Below, piece by piece: positions 43,129-52,835 of a stretch of 64,000 nucleotides of DNA (the stretch's first letter is position 1; every line of letters starts with the position of its first letter). Below the pieces are notes generated by a model. The model worked only from the letters and a program-made list of their open reading frames with translations, searched no databases and was not told the DNA's origin. The position numbers and the translations under genes are program-made. This DNA comes from Virgibacillus_O xinjiangensis (GTDB lineage Bacteria > Bacillota > Bacilli > Bacillales > Amphibacillaceae): positions 216,062-280,061 of the forward strand of contig NZ_JBHRSA010000046.1 of the NCBI RefSeq assembly GCF_042643145.1, in the 5' to 3' direction.

Positions 43129-44031
43129 CTAGTCTTTCATTTTAGGATCAAGTGCATCTCTCAACCCATCTCCGAGAATATTGAACGCAAGTACGACGGC
43201 TACAATTGCAAGGCCTGGAAATGTAGCTACGTGCGGCGCGTTGAACAGGTAGTTCCTTCCGTCCGAGAGCATGGCTCCCCATTCAGGAGTAGGCGGCTGT
43301 GCCCCGAGTCCAAGGAAGGACAGCCCACTTGCAGACAAGATGGCTGTTGCAATGCTGAGTGTCGACTGGACGATGATTGGAGAAGATACATTCGGCAGGA
43401 TATGCTTGAAGATGATCCGTGCATCGCTAGCACCCAATGCCTTCATGGCGTCGATATATTCCAGCTTTTTGACGGAGAGCGTCGAACCCCTTACGATTCT
43501 GGCAAAAACAGGGATAGACGAAACTGCCACCGCTAGGATGACGTTAAAGAGGCTGCCGCCTAATGCACTGACAATGGCCAGGGCGAGAAGAATGCCCGGA
43601 AATGCGAGTAGCACGTCCATGAGCCTCATCAGAATGGTATCGATGCGGCCACCGTAATATCCTGAAACCACACCGATCAAAACTCCCAAGGTCGCTCCCA
43701 GAATAACGGAGAAGAACCCTACATATAAGGTGATGGACATACCATGGATGATCCGAGAGAAGATATCACGTCCAAAATGATCGGTCCCGAACCAGTTATC
43801 TGCAGAAGGTGGAGCCAGTTTGTTGACGACATCTTGGGTGTTCGGATCATAGGGGGTGAAATATGGACCCACTATTGCGACAATTAAGAAAAATAAAATG
43901 AGAAATCCGCCGGTCATGGCGGCTTTATTCTTTTTCAATTTATTGAAGACGATCACCCAGTTTTGAAGGCGCGGATTTGGCGGCTTCATAGATGTCTTGG
44001 GGTTATCTATGGTCTCAATTTGTTCACTCAT
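43129..44031 (-). CDS. Oligopeptide/dipeptide ABC transporter permease (DppC/OppC type)
   Basis: 300 residues with six membrane helices and the N-terminal cytoplasmic stretch usual for OppC. The motif PPSADNWFGTDHFGRDIFSR and the coupling loop EYIDAMKALGASDARIIFKH are characteristic. It is the first gene of the minus-strand operon and divergent from the binding-protein gene at 44322. The unusual order C-B-D-F with a separate, divergent binding protein means two promoters in the 290-bp gap 44032-44321, which is AT-rich; I could not fix them. Confidence 0.93.
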   Translation of the reverse strand: MSEQIETIDNPKTSMKPPNPRLQNWVIVFNKLKKNKAAMTGGFLILFFLIVAIVGPYFTPYDPNTQDVVNKLAPPSADNWFGTDHFGRDIFSRIIHGMSITLYVGFFSVILGATLGVLIGVVSGYYGGRIDTILMRLMDVLLAFPGILLALAIVSALGGSLFNVILAVAVSSIPVFARIVRGSTLSVKKLEYIDAMKALGASDARIIFKHILPNVSSPIIVQSTLSIATAILSASGLSFLGLGAQPPTPEWGAMLSDGRNYLFNAPHVATFPGLAIVAVVLAFNILGDGLRDALDPKMKD

Positions 44032-44321
44032 AGTTAAAATCTCCCTTTCCGGCTAAATTTTCACACATTTCAAAAGGTATATGCGCTTGAAATATTATAT
44101 CACGGAATCGACATATTACAACATAAGGAAAATAGAAAAATGCCTACAAAATACCTAAATTCGCCATTATGAAAATTGGGAAATAAATAACACATATATA
44201 ATAGAAGAGAAAATGTTTGAATAAATAAAAGGTTTCAAAATATCTTGTATTTTATGGAGGTGTATTATATATTTAGTGTACTAGTTTAGTTTACCTACAG
44301 ATAATCAGGGGGGAAGAAACG

Positions 44322-45947
44322 ATGAAAATGACCAAGAAATCACTCTTGCTATTGGCTTTTGCACTGCTGCTCAGCCTTCTGCTTGCTGCTTGTGCAAGTG
44401 AGCCGGATGAAGGCGGAGATACAGGTTCGGAAGGCAACGGAGAAGAGAATGCAGACGGCGACGAGAGTGCTGCAGGCGGAAATGATCTGGTGATCGCCAA
44501 CTTGTCCGATGCGGTAACATTGGATCCTGCTGGTTCGAATGACACACCTTCCAGTGATGTACAGGCTAATATCTATGAAACTTTAGTCACACAGAATCAG
44601 GATATGGAATTGCAGCCGGGCCTCGCAGAAGAGTGGGAACTGGTTGAAGATAATGTATGGGAATTCAAGCTCGTGGAAGGGGTTCAATTCCATGATGGAA
44701 CTGAATTCAATGCGGAAGCAGTAAAAGCGAACATAGAAAGGGTCATTGACCCTGAGGTTGCTTCACCACGGGCGTTCCTCTATGAAATGGTAACCAATGT
44801 GGAAGCGGTGGACGAGTACACGGTCCGAATCACAACAGAGTTTCCATTTTCTCCTTTGCCATCCCACCTTGCACATCCAGGTGGCGGAATGGTCTCCCCA
44901 GCTGTCATTGAGGAAGACTACGCGGCAATGGAAGAGGGAGAAGAACCGGGAAGCTACATTAATGAGAACCCAATTGGTACTGGATATTTCAAATTTGAGA
45001 AATGGGAGCCAGGAACCGAAATCGTACTGGTGAAAAATGAAGACTATTGGGACGGGGAAGCACAACTTGATTCTGTTACCTTCCGAGTCGTACCAGAAGA
45101 CCAGACACGTATTGCGGAGCTGCTGAACGGGGACATTCATATTTCCAATCCGCTAAGCCCATCCGATGTGGCGCAGGTGGAAAATGAAGAAGGTGTCCGT
45201 GTCAACCGTCAGGGAAGTGTAAGTACAAACTATATCGGTTTCAATACACAAAAGGAACCATTTGATGATGAACGGGTCCGCCAAGCAATTTCCATGGCAA
45301 TTGATAAAGAACAGATTGTTGAAGGAATTTTTGATGGTGTCGGGGAACCTGCCAACGGCCCGTTAGCCCCAGACGTATTCGGCTATAACGAAGATCTCGA
45401 GCCTTTGGAATATGACAGAGAACGGGCACAGGAACTCTTGGCTGAAGCAGGTTATGAAGATGGCTTCTCGACAACCATCTGGACCAACGACAGCCGTGAG
45501 CGTATTGATGCGGCAACGAACATTCAAGCTCAATTGTCGGAAATCGGCGTTGATGTAGAAGTAGAGCAGCTTGAGTGGGGTGCATACCTTGAGCAGACCG
45601 CGAATGGGGAGCATGACATGTTCGTGCTTGGTTGGACCACTGTAACCGGGGATGCTGATTATGGGCTTTACCCACTGTTCCACTCCAGCCAGCAAGGTAA
45701 TCCGGGTAACCGTACCTTCACCGATCATGAAGAGCTGGATAACCTCTTAGATGAAGCTCGTCGTGAAGAGGATCAGGCAACACGTGAAGAGCTGTATGCA
45801 GAAGCACAGCAGTTCATTGTGGAAGATGCTCCATGGATCTTCTTACACCACTCAGAATATCTGCTAGGTGTAAGGGAAGAAGTGAAGGGGCTGGAACAAA
45901 CACCTACACAGATCCTTCAATTGAAAGATGTGACCATTGCACAATAA
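44322..45947 (+). CDS. Peptide ABC transporter substrate-binding lipoprotein (SBP_bac_5)
   Basis: 541 residues. Lipoprotein signal peptide with lipobox LLLAACASE (Cys near residue 26), then an acidic Gly/Glu linker, then the SBP family 5 fold: VTLDPAGSNDTPSSDVQANI, VEGVQFHDGTEFNAEAVKAN, DERVRQAISMAIDKEQI and WTTVTGDADYGLYPLF. It captures di- or oligopeptides, or nickel or glutathione in some relatives, for the divergent C-B-D-F transporter. The strongly acidic composition is usual for secreted proteins of halophiles. GGGGGGAAG lies before the ATG. A terminator follows at 45960. Confidence 0.93.
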   Translation: MKMTKKSLLLLAFALLLSLLLAACASEPDEGGDTGSEGNGEENADGDESAAGGNDLVIANLSDAVTLDPAGSNDTPSSDVQANIYETLVTQNQDMELQPGLAEEWELVEDNVWEFKLVEGVQFHDGTEFNAEAVKANIERVIDPEVASPRAFLYEMVTNVEAVDEYTVRITTEFPFSPLPSHLAHPGGGMVSPAVIEEDYAAMEEGEEPGSYINENPIGTGYFKFEKWEPGTEIVLVKNEDYWDGEAQLDSVTFRVVPEDQTRIAELLNGDIHISNPLSPSDVAQVENEEGVRVNRQGSVSTNYIGFNTQKEPFDDERVRQAISMAIDKEQIVEGIFDGVGEPANGPLAPDVFGYNEDLEPLEYDRERAQELLAEAGYEDGFSTTIWTNDSRERIDAATNIQAQLSEIGVDVEVEQLEWGAYLEQTANGEHDMFVLGWTTVTGDADYGLYPLFHSSQQGNPGNRTFTDHEELDNLLDEARREEDQATREELYAEAQQFIVEDAPWIFLHHSEYLLGVREEVKGLEQTPTQILQLKDVTIAQ

Positions 45948-45959
45948 TGGGTAGTCAAA

Positions 45960-45994
45960 AAGTCCTTCCTGATCAGGGAGGGCTTTTCTTGTTC
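45960..45994 (+). terminator. Terminator after the peptide-binding protein gene
   Basis: AAGTCCTTCCTGA pairs with TCAGGGAGGGCTT (45960-45985, two G-T pairs), followed by TTCTTGTT. Confidence 0.75.
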
Positions 45995-46077
45995 CTGTTT
46001 GTCGATACATGTTGTTTGAACGAATGCGTAGCTTAGGGGAGAGTAATGCCAGTTTCAAAGATTGATGTGACAATAGT

Positions 46078-46107
46078 TTGACATCCTTATAGTTTACAGT
46101 GTAAAAT
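46078..46107 (+). promoter_or_regulatory. Promoter of the TRAP transporter operon
   Basis: TTGACA (46078-46083), 18 bases, TAAAAT (46102-46107), 44 bases before the TAXI gene start. Confidence 0.7.
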
Positions 46108-46150
46108 ACAACTACCAAAATGAAATAATTTTTTAAAAGGGGGAGTTTAC

Positions 46151-47155
46151 GTGAAAAAGAATAAGTTATTATTCTCTGCAATCCTGCTTTCTATGATGGT
46201 TCTCGTGCTTGCTGCATGCGGAGGAGACGGCGGCAATGAAAGCGGCAGTGAAGGTGGATCATCAGAAGGTGGCAGTGAAGCTCCTGATTTTCTGAGCATG
46301 GTGACCGGTGGGACTAGTGGTACATACTACCCATTGGGCGGGGAAATGGCACAACTCATTACAGATGCAACTGGCATTCAGACAGACGCCATTTCATCGA
46401 ATGCCTCTGCTGATAATGTAGTGTCCTTGCAGGAGAACCAAGCAGAGTTGGCATTCGTACAGACAGATGTAATGGCAAACGCTGTAGAAGGGATCAACTC
46501 TTTTGACGGCAACCCAGTGGAGAATGTGCAGGCAATTGGATCCCTGTACCCTGAGACCATACAAATTGTCACCACACAGGATTCTGGCATCACTTCCGTA
46601 GAAGACTTGGAAGGGAAGGCGGTTTCCGTTGGGGCGCCTGGTTCGGGTACTTATGTAAACGCTGAACAAATCCTGGAAGTTCATGGATTGAGCATGGATG
46701 ATATTGATGAGCAAAATCTGGCATTTGATGAGTCGACAAGTGGCATTCAAGACGGAAATATTGATGCAGCCTTCATTACTGCAGGTACACCGACTGGTGC
46801 TGTAGAAGGCCTAGGAGCTACTGTTGATGTCTCCATTGTACCGATTGAACAGGAGAAAATAGATGAGCTTGTGGATCAGTATCCATACTATGCAGAGGAT
46901 ACGATCGAAGCCGGGACTTATGGACTGGAAGAAGAGGTGACCACAGTTGCTGTGCTTGCCATGCTGGCTGTCAGTAAAGACTTACCAGAAGACACTGTCT
47001 ATGAGATTACCAAAGCCATCTATGAAAACACGGGCGACATGGCCCATGCGAAGGCAGAATTCATCACCACTGAAACTGCATTGGATGGTATCGGAATCGA
47101 TGTGCATCCAGGTGCACAGAAGTACTATGATGAACAAGGAGTCAGTGGCGAATAG
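46151..47155 (+). CDS. TAXI-family TRAP transporter substrate-binding lipoprotein
   Basis: 334 residues with lipoprotein signal and lipobox VLAACGGD. The TAXI hallmark is clear: MVTGGTSGTYYPLGGEMAQ near residue 50, followed by ISSNASADNVVSLQENQAELAFVQTD (read in parts) and AVSVGAPGSGTYVNAEQIL near 160. TAXI proteins are the extracytoplasmic receptors of one class of TRAP transporter, which takes up carboxylates (glutamate, 2-oxoglutarate and others) with a sodium gradient. Downstream lie DUF1850 and fused permease genes, as in most TAXI loci. AAAGGGGGAG precedes the GTG-adjacent ATG region; the start is GTG at 46151. Confidence 0.92.
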   Translation: MKKNKLLFSAILLSMMVLVLAACGGDGGNESGSEGGSSEGGSEAPDFLSMVTGGTSGTYYPLGGEMAQLITDATGIQTDAISSNASADNVVSLQENQAELAFVQTDVMANAVEGINSFDGNPVENVQAIGSLYPETIQIVTTQDSGITSVEDLEGKAVSVGAPGSGTYVNAEQILEVHGLSMDDIDEQNLAFDESTSGIQDGNIDAAFITAGTPTGAVEGLGATVDVSIVPIEQEKIDELVDQYPYYAEDTIEAGTYGLEEEVTTVAVLAMLAVSKDLPEDTVYEITKAIYENTGDMAHAKAEFITTETALDGIGIDVHPGAQKYYDEQGVSGE

Positions 47156-47320
47156 TTCCAGCTGACTGAGATAAAAGAATGGCCGGCTGTCCAGCCTTGT
47201 TGAAGGGATTGGCTGCCGGCCATTTTTAAGTGTGATCCTTCTGATTGTGGTGTGGACCACAACCTTGGTTTAAAAAGCAATTTGTTCGGCTTTCGCTGGA
47301 TAACATAGGTGGATAAAAGC

Positions 47321-47866
47321 ATGAAAAAGCATAGACTTACATTGATCCTTGGTGGTCTTCTGGTGATTGCTGCTATTGCAGCTTTGTTTATCCCGTTACG
47401 TACTGCCTTGGTTTTCTATGAAGAAAACACGGAAAATATAGAAGCTTTCCTGCCCTTGGAAGCCGGAGATACATTTCAAATCATTTTTACCCATTCCATC
47501 CATCTAACGGATGTAGTCGAGAAATATGAAGTCATGGATACGTACGAAATTAGACAGAATGAAATCATTTATGAAGAATTTGGGATCGGTATGCCTTCCA
47601 ACGCTGAGAAAGGAGCAACCTTCTCCCATGAAAATGGCAGATACCATGTAAAAGATCTGGATAATTATTTCGCCTCCATGAATATCCGCAATGGGAAAGC
47701 CGTTTCGGAACACCGTCTGGTATGGAATTCCTCTACAGATAACACCTCTGAAAATGAAAAAATGGTCTGGTTCAATGAATACTTTGAGCCGGGTGCATGG
47801 TTTACCCTTAAGGTCGAAAAGCTTTCCTTATGGGATTATTGGAAAGGAGTGAAAATCAGTGACTGA
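47321..47866 (+). CDS. DUF1850 protein of the TAXI-TRAP operon
   Basis: 181 residues from the ATG at 47321 (AGGTGG before it; an in-frame GTG at 47309 is inside that site). One N-terminal membrane anchor (LILGGLLVIAAIAALFIPL), then an exported domain with the DUF1850 features FQIIFTHSIHLTDVVEKYEV and IIYEEFGIGMPSNAE. DUF1850 genes almost always lie next to TAXI-TRAP permeases, but the function is unknown; a helper outside the membrane is plausible. Its stop overlaps the GTG start of the permease gene by 8 bases. Confidence 0.85.
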   Translation: MKKHRLTLILGGLLVIAAIAALFIPLRTALVFYEENTENIEAFLPLEAGDTFQIIFTHSIHLTDVVEKYEVMDTYEIRQNEIIYEEFGIGMPSNAEKGATFSHENGRYHVKDLDNYFASMNIRNGKAVSEHRLVWNSSTDNTSENEKMVWFNEYFEPGAWFTLKVEKLSLWDYWKGVKISD

Positions 47867-49853
47867 CAACAGAGCAGAGAATCAAATGACAGATGATCAA
47901 CGAGAATTACTTCAAAAATATGATGCAGAGTCGAACACCAGGGATGTCACCGGCCTCATGGCCAAGGTCATATTTTTCATATTGATAGCCTTTTCTTTGT
48001 TCCAAATCTATACAGGAGCATTTGGGCAATATACAGCGTATATACAGCGAACCGTCCATTTGGGCTTCGCCTTGACCCTGATATTTCTGTTATTCCCTGC
48101 CAGAAGAAAAGCAGAAAAAACCAGGATACCCTGGTATGATTACATACTTGTAATCCTATCCATAGTCGTCTGTGCCTATTGGCCCGTCTACTATGAAACA
48201 CTGGTACAGCAAATCGGGAGCATTACGGAGGTACAGCTGATTATTGGCGGAATTGCCATCCTGCTGGTTTTGGAAGGGGCACGTAGAGCGGTGGGACTTC
48301 CTATCACCATAATTGCGATCGCTTTCCTGCTGTATGCGATTTTCGGTCCACAGATGCCGGGGATGCTGGCACACCGCGGACTTAGCCTGGAGCAGCTGGT
48401 CAACTCGATGTTCTTTACCACAGAAGGCATTTTAGGTACACCGTTGCAGGTTTCTTCCACATATATTTTCTTGTTCCTATTATTCGGGGCATTCTTGGTA
48501 CAGACGGGTGTAGGTACCTATTTCAATGATCTCGCCATTGCACTTGCTGGACGCCGTACAGGGGGACCGGCAAAGGTGGCTATCTTTTCCAGTGCATTGA
48601 ATGGCACGATTTCCGGAAGTTCGGTGGCCAATACGGTTACTACCGGGTCTTATACCATTCCGATGATGAAAAAACTGGGATACCGCAATAACTTTGCGGG
48701 TGCAGTAGAGGCTGCTTCCTCTACCGGTGGACAGATCATGCCGCCGATCATGGGTGCAGCTGCATTCCTGATGATAGAATTTGCAGGTGTAGGTTACTGG
48801 GAGATTGCCAAAGCGGCGACCATCCCAGCCATTCTCTACTTCTCGGGAATTTGGATCATGACCCACCTTGAAGCAAAACGTCTTGGACTTCACGGCCTTA
48901 AAAAGGAAGAAATCCCAAGCAAGCTTTCGGTCTTGAAGAAAATCCACTTGCTTGTACCAATCCTTGCTATCGTATTGATGCTGTTCCAAGGTTTCAGTAT
49001 CGAAAGAACCGCCTTGTATGGGATAGCGATCACTATCCTGGTCAGCTTGTTCCGTAAAGATACCAGAATTACGCCGAGCAGGTTCATTGTAGCTTTGCAG
49101 TCTGGTGCCCGTACAGCATTAGGCGTGGCAGCAGCGACTGCCTGTGCCGGGATCATTGTCGGTGTTGTAACAAAAACTGGTTTGGGACTGAAGCTTGGGA
49201 ATGGACTGGTAGGACTTGCTGAAACCTTAGCAACATCTGTGAATATGCAGTTGCTGCTGACTCTATTCTTCACGATGGTAACTTCCATCATTCTTGGCAT
49301 GGGGTCTCCGACAACAGCCAACTATATCATTACGTCAACCATCGCGCTTCCTGCCATTCTGGCATTGAATGACCAACTGGAAGTAGCCATTCCGGTCCTT
49401 GCCGGGCATATGTTTGTATTCTATTTCGGTATTGTTGCCGATATCACCCCTCCGGTTGCATTGGCCGCATTTGCGGCAACGGGGATCTCCCAAGGGGAAC
49501 CGATACGGACCGGGATCAATGCCTCCAAGCTTGCCATTGCCGCATATATCATCCCGTATATGTTTGTGTTGAATCCACAGCTTCTGATGATTGAAGGGAC
49601 GGCAACTGGGATTGCCTGGTCGTTATTCAGTGCCTTGGTCGGAATGCAGGCAATTGGAGCCGGCATGATCGGCTTCTGGTACCGGGAGCTCAACTGGATC
49701 GAGCGGATCATTACCGTCGTGACGGGACTGGTGTTGATTTATCCGGAAGGAAGCACCGATATGATCGGTCTTGGTGCCTTTGTCGTCCTGCTTCTGATCC
49801 AACTGTTCACCAGGCAGGATAAAAAGGTTAGAGAAGCTGGTAGTGAAGCATAA
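47859..49853 (+). CDS. TRAP transporter permease, fused small (4TM) and large (12TM) subunits
   Basis: 664 residues. The N-terminal part holds the DctQ-like helices (about residues 25-125), the rest is DctM-like: LVQTGVGTYFNDLAIALAGRRTGGPAKVAI and SSTGGQIMPPIMGAAAFLM, then GMGSPTTANYIITSTIALPA near 480, which form the two scoop motifs that bind sodium and substrate. The start is GTG at 47859 with GGAAAGGAGTG upstream, overlapping the DUF1850 gene. It works with the TAXI receptor in sodium-coupled uptake of an organic acid. Confidence 0.93.
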   Translation: MTDNRAENQMTDDQRELLQKYDAESNTRDVTGLMAKVIFFILIAFSLFQIYTGAFGQYTAYIQRTVHLGFALTLIFLLFPARRKAEKTRIPWYDYILVILSIVVCAYWPVYYETLVQQIGSITEVQLIIGGIAILLVLEGARRAVGLPITIIAIAFLLYAIFGPQMPGMLAHRGLSLEQLVNSMFFTTEGILGTPLQVSSTYIFLFLLFGAFLVQTGVGTYFNDLAIALAGRRTGGPAKVAIFSSALNGTISGSSVANTVTTGSYTIPMMKKLGYRNNFAGAVEAASSTGGQIMPPIMGAAAFLMIEFAGVGYWEIAKAATIPAILYFSGIWIMTHLEAKRLGLHGLKKEEIPSKLSVLKKIHLLVPILAIVLMLFQGFSIERTALYGIAITILVSLFRKDTRITPSRFIVALQSGARTALGVAAATACAGIIVGVVTKTGLGLKLGNGLVGLAETLATSVNMQLLLTLFFTMVTSIILGMGSPTTANYIITSTIALPAILALNDQLEVAIPVLAGHMFVFYFGIVADITPPVALAAFAATGISQGEPIRTGINASKLAIAAYIIPYMFVLNPQLLMIEGTATGIAWSLFSALVGMQAIGAGMIGFWYRELNWIERIITVVTGLVLIYPEGSTDMIGLGAFVVLLLIQLFTRQDKKVREAGSEA

Positions 49854-49872
49854 CTTAATAGATTGATGGTCC

Positions 49873-49907
49873 AAAGGACAGCCAGATATAGTTTGGCTGT
49901 CCTTTTG
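49873..49907 (+). terminator. Terminator of the TRAP operon
   Basis: AAAGGACAGCCA (49873-49884) pairs with TGGCTGTCCTTT (49894-49905). Confidence 0.85.
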
Positions 49908-49982
49908 TCATGCAAATGGGCGGAGATGCCGCTGATTATGTGCTAAAATGGCAGAATAACATGGTAGAAAGCTGGGTTTTAC

Positions 49983-51338
49983 GTGGCTAAACAATATGAT
50001 TTTACGGAAGGAAATATATTAAAGCAGCTCTTTTATTTTTCTGGTCCGATTATGCTGGCGAATCTGCTTCAGACATCGTACCAATTTGCAGACAGTCTAT
50101 GGGTAGGAAATTTGCTTGGAGCAGATGCACTAGGAGCGGTTGCTGTATCAGGGACCATCATTTTTACGGTCCTTTCCTTTGTGATCGGCTTGAATAATGC
50201 GGCACTGACCATCCTTTCGCAGCAGAAAGGCAGGGAACGTGAACAGGGGTTGGAGCGTTACTTGAATGCCTTTGTAGTCGTTCTGACAGTAATGGCCGTC
50301 GCTCTAGGATCTATGGGCTATCTATTTGCCGAGCAGTTTCTTCATCTGCTGGGAACACCAGAAGGAATGATGGATGAAGCGACAGTGTACTTGAGGATCA
50401 ACTTCCTGGGAATTCTGTTTCTATTCGGCTATAACTTTATCAGTACTGTCCTTCGTGCGCTCGGTGACAGTAAAACACCTCTGCGGTTTGTCACGATCGC
50501 TGTCATCCTCAATATAATTGTCAACCCGCTGTTCATTTCAGGGTTTGGTATGGGCGTGGAAGGGGCGGCATATGCAACAGTGGTTGCGCAGGGCAGTGCC
50601 TTTCTATACGGAATGATCTATGTGCTTTATAAAAAGCTGGCACCTTTCCGGATACCCACCCTCCCTTCTCGTAAAGAGGTGGGGCTTATTTTGAATCTGG
50701 GAATCCCAGCAGGTCTGCAGATGGCTGTCATTTCTGCTGGTTCGGCTGCGATTATGAGTGTGGTAACCAACTTTGGAGGAGGGGTCGTCGCCGGTTTCGG
50801 TGCGTCTCAGCGGCTCGATAGCTTGTTGCTGCTGCCGGCTCATGCCCTCGGAACAGCAGTGAACAGTATGGCCGGACAGAACCTGGGTGTCCGTCATCTA
50901 TCAAGAGTCAGGGAGATTGCAAAATATGGTGTGATTTATAACTTTGCCATCATGACGCTGATCGGCTTGGTGGTTGTTCTATTTGCTGAGCATGGGGTCA
51001 GGCTGTTCATCCAGGAGGAAGAGGCGGTACAATTCGGAACGGTCTATCTGCAAATAATTGCTCTGTGCTACCCTTTTTTGGGGATCAACTTTGTGTTGAA
51101 CGGCATCGTCCGTGCTGCAGGAGCGATGTACCAGGTATTGGCTCTCAACATCATATCCTTTTGGGTGTTGCGCTTTCCGCTGACCGCCTTGTTCTCCTGG
51201 ATGTTTGGAGAAATTGGTATCGCCATCGGGATGGGGACAAGCTTTCTTGTTAGCAGCCTGGTAGCCTTTCTTTATTATCGGTTTGGGAATTGGCGGAAAA
51301 AGGAATTATTCAAAGAACAGAGTAGAGGTCAGCGATGA
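49983..51338 (+). CDS. MATE-family efflux transporter
   Basis: 451 residues with twelve helices in two repeats. Family features are FYFSGPIMLANLLQTSYQFADSLWVGNLLGADALGAVAVS at the N-terminus and the matching second-half start IPAGLQMAVISAGSAAIMS near 235. MATE proteins of the DinF/NorM group export cationic drugs or metabolites using sodium or protons. The start is GTG at 49983; the ribosome site is weak (GAAAGCTGGG). Its stop overlaps the next gene in ATGA, so the three genes to 52389 probably form one operon. Confidence 0.92.
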   Translation: MAKQYDFTEGNILKQLFYFSGPIMLANLLQTSYQFADSLWVGNLLGADALGAVAVSGTIIFTVLSFVIGLNNAALTILSQQKGREREQGLERYLNAFVVVLTVMAVALGSMGYLFAEQFLHLLGTPEGMMDEATVYLRINFLGILFLFGYNFISTVLRALGDSKTPLRFVTIAVILNIIVNPLFISGFGMGVEGAAYATVVAQGSAFLYGMIYVLYKKLAPFRIPTLPSRKEVGLILNLGIPAGLQMAVISAGSAAIMSVVTNFGGGVVAGFGASQRLDSLLLLPAHALGTAVNSMAGQNLGVRHLSRVREIAKYGVIYNFAIMTLIGLVVVLFAEHGVRLFIQEEEAVQFGTVYLQIIALCYPFLGINFVLNGIVRAAGAMYQVLALNIISFWVLRFPLTALFSWMFGEIGIAIGMGTSFLVSSLVAFLYYRFGNWRKKELFKEQSRGQR

Positions 51339-51778
51339 GCTGTTTGCTAAAGCTATTGAAACGGTCTGCGGCAGGCGTGATAGCAGGAATTCTGCTAGGC
51401 ATCTGCCTCAAATCGTTCGAACTAATCACTGGAAAGGCTGTCTATACTTTGCTGCTGAATATCGACTATATTCCGCTCGTATCCGATTGGGAGCTTGGTG
51501 AAGGGGGAGAATTTTTACTGCATTTAATGGTTTCAGTGGTGATTGCTCCTGTTCTCCATTATTTGCTTTCCCACTGGCATAAAGAAAGGGAAACAGTTTT
51601 ATATGTGGCAGGAAGTACAGTGATCGGTGCTGCTTATTATCCTGTGACAATCCTATCTGAAAAAACGCCTGCATTGTTGGACCCAGCAGCGTTTCTATTA
51701 TGGATTTCCGCTCATGTTCTCTATGGTTATGTACTCGCAATTCTATTAATCTATCAAGAGGAGAAAAGAAGTGAATGA
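51335..51778 (+). CDS. Integral membrane protein, unknown function
   Basis: 147 residues with four hydrophobic helices: AAGVIAGILLGICLKSFELI, FLLHLMVSVVIAPVLHYLL, VLYVAGSTVIGAAYYPVTIL and PAAFLLWISAHVLYGYVLAI. No family is recognised with certainty; it has the look of YagU-type small membrane proteins. Starts in an ATGA overlap with the MATE gene and ends overlapping the lysozyme-like gene in the same way, which argues for co-translation with both. Confidence 0.7.
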   Translation: MSCLLKLLKRSAAGVIAGILLGICLKSFELITGKAVYTLLLNIDYIPLVSDWELGEGGEFLLHLMVSVVIAPVLHYLLSHWHKERETVLYVAGSTVIGAAYYPVTILSEKTPALLDPAAFLLWISAHVLYGYVLAILLIYQEEKRSE

Positions 51779-52389
51779 AAAGAAACATCATCCGTGCATG
51801 TAAACAAACAGGAGGAGTTGTCTTGCTGCTCTGTAGTCTGTTTCTGGTGCTTTCCTATGTCTCAAGAGAACAGCCGGTAACAGAGACTTCTCAAGGTCCG
51901 GAAATAAGCGAGGAAGTGTATCAATATAGACCATTGGTGGAAAAATATGCTGAGCACTATGAGGTAGGGGATCATGTCAATGTGATTCTTGCCATCATGA
52001 TGCAGGAATCCGGCGGGAGGGGGAACGATCCCATGCAGTCTTCAGAAAGTTATTGCGGAGAAAGAGGCTGCATTGAGGACCCCGAGCTGTCCATCCAGCA
52101 AGGCGTCCGTCATTTTGCCTCCGTGCTGGCTGAAGCGGATGGAGATCTTCCATTGGCTGTTCAATCCTACAATTTCGGCAGAGGGTTTATTTCTTATATG
52201 GAAGAAGCGGGACAGGAATACTCACAGGAGGCTGCCATTGCTTTTTCCCAGGAGATGTTCCAGCAGGTGCCCAACCCGGAAGACTACCGCTGCCTAAGAG
52301 AAGGGGCTGAGGAAATTGGCGCATGCTACGGTGATATTTACTATGTTCCGTCTGTATTGGCATACCGGAACGTCCTCGCTTCAGAATAA
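51775..52389 (+). CDS. Lysozyme-like (CwlT N-terminal type) cell-wall hydrolase, membrane anchored
   Basis: 204 residues. An N-terminal signal anchor (GGVVLLLCSLFLVLSYV) is followed by a lysozyme-like domain from about residue 45: YRPLVEKYAEHYEV, catalytic Glu in AIMMQESGGRGNDPMQSSES, QQGVRHFASVLAEA and AVQSYNFGRGFISYM. This is the muramidase-type domain present in B. subtilis CwlT and in conjugative elements, here without the NlpC/P60 part. It would act on peptidoglycan outside the membrane. Context with MATE and a small membrane protein does not suggest a mobile element. Confidence 0.88.
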   Translation: MKRNIIRACKQTGGVVLLLCSLFLVLSYVSREQPVTETSQGPEISEEVYQYRPLVEKYAEHYEVGDHVNVILAIMMQESGGRGNDPMQSSESYCGERGCIEDPELSIQQGVRHFASVLAEADGDLPLAVQSYNFGRGFISYMEEAGQEYSQEAAIAFSQEMFQQVPNPEDYRCLREGAEEIGACYGDIYYVPSVLAYRNVLASE

Positions 52390-52440
52390 TGGTTATAAAT
52401 GGTATGATGATAAAAAAGCCATCATCTAGGAGGAATTATT

Positions 52441-52818
52441 ATGGTCAAAGCAATACATACGGAGAAAGCACCTGCTGCCATCGGACCGTATTCACAAGCA
52501 ATAGAAGCGGGAGACTTTATCTATGTTTCCGGGCAGATTCCAATCAATCCAGAGACAGGAGAAGTCGTAGAGGGGATTGTGCAGCAGACCAAACAAGTAC
52601 TCGAAAACCTGCAGGCAATTTTGACAGAGGCAGGCGCCGATTTCACCCAGGTTGTGAAGTTCACCATTTATCTGGATTCCATGGGGGACTTTGCTACGGT
52701 CAATGACATCTATGGCTCCTACTTGAGTGAACCGTATCCAGCCAGAGCGACCGTGGAAGTCAGCCGACTGCCAAAGGACGTTCTTGTAGAAATGGATGTT
52801 ATCGTTTATAAAAAATAA
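52441..52818 (+). CDS. ridA: RidA family enamine/imine deaminase
   Basis: 125 residues. RidA removes reactive enamine and imine intermediates, such as 2-aminoacrylate, made by PLP enzymes. The family signature appears as ARATVEVSRLPKDVLVEMDVI at the C-terminus, including the Arg that binds the carboxylate, and GPYSQAIEAGDFIYVSGQIPI near the N-terminus. AGGAGG lies before the ATG. It is followed 17 bases later by an alcohol dehydrogenase. Nearby PLP enzymes in the window include Kbl at 59006. Confidence 0.94.
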   Translation: MVKAIHTEKAPAAIGPYSQAIEAGDFIYVSGQIPINPETGEVVEGIVQQTKQVLENLQAILTEAGADFTQVVKFTIYLDSMGDFATVNDIYGSYLSEPYPARATVEVSRLPKDVLVEMDVIVYKK

Positions 52819-52835
52819 GACAGGAGGAATTCCCG

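Noticed and set aside
51283..51501. Additional ORF between MATE and the next membrane protein
   Set aside because: It overlaps both genes in another frame; the ATGA-coupled frame at 51335 has clear membrane helices and is the better choice.
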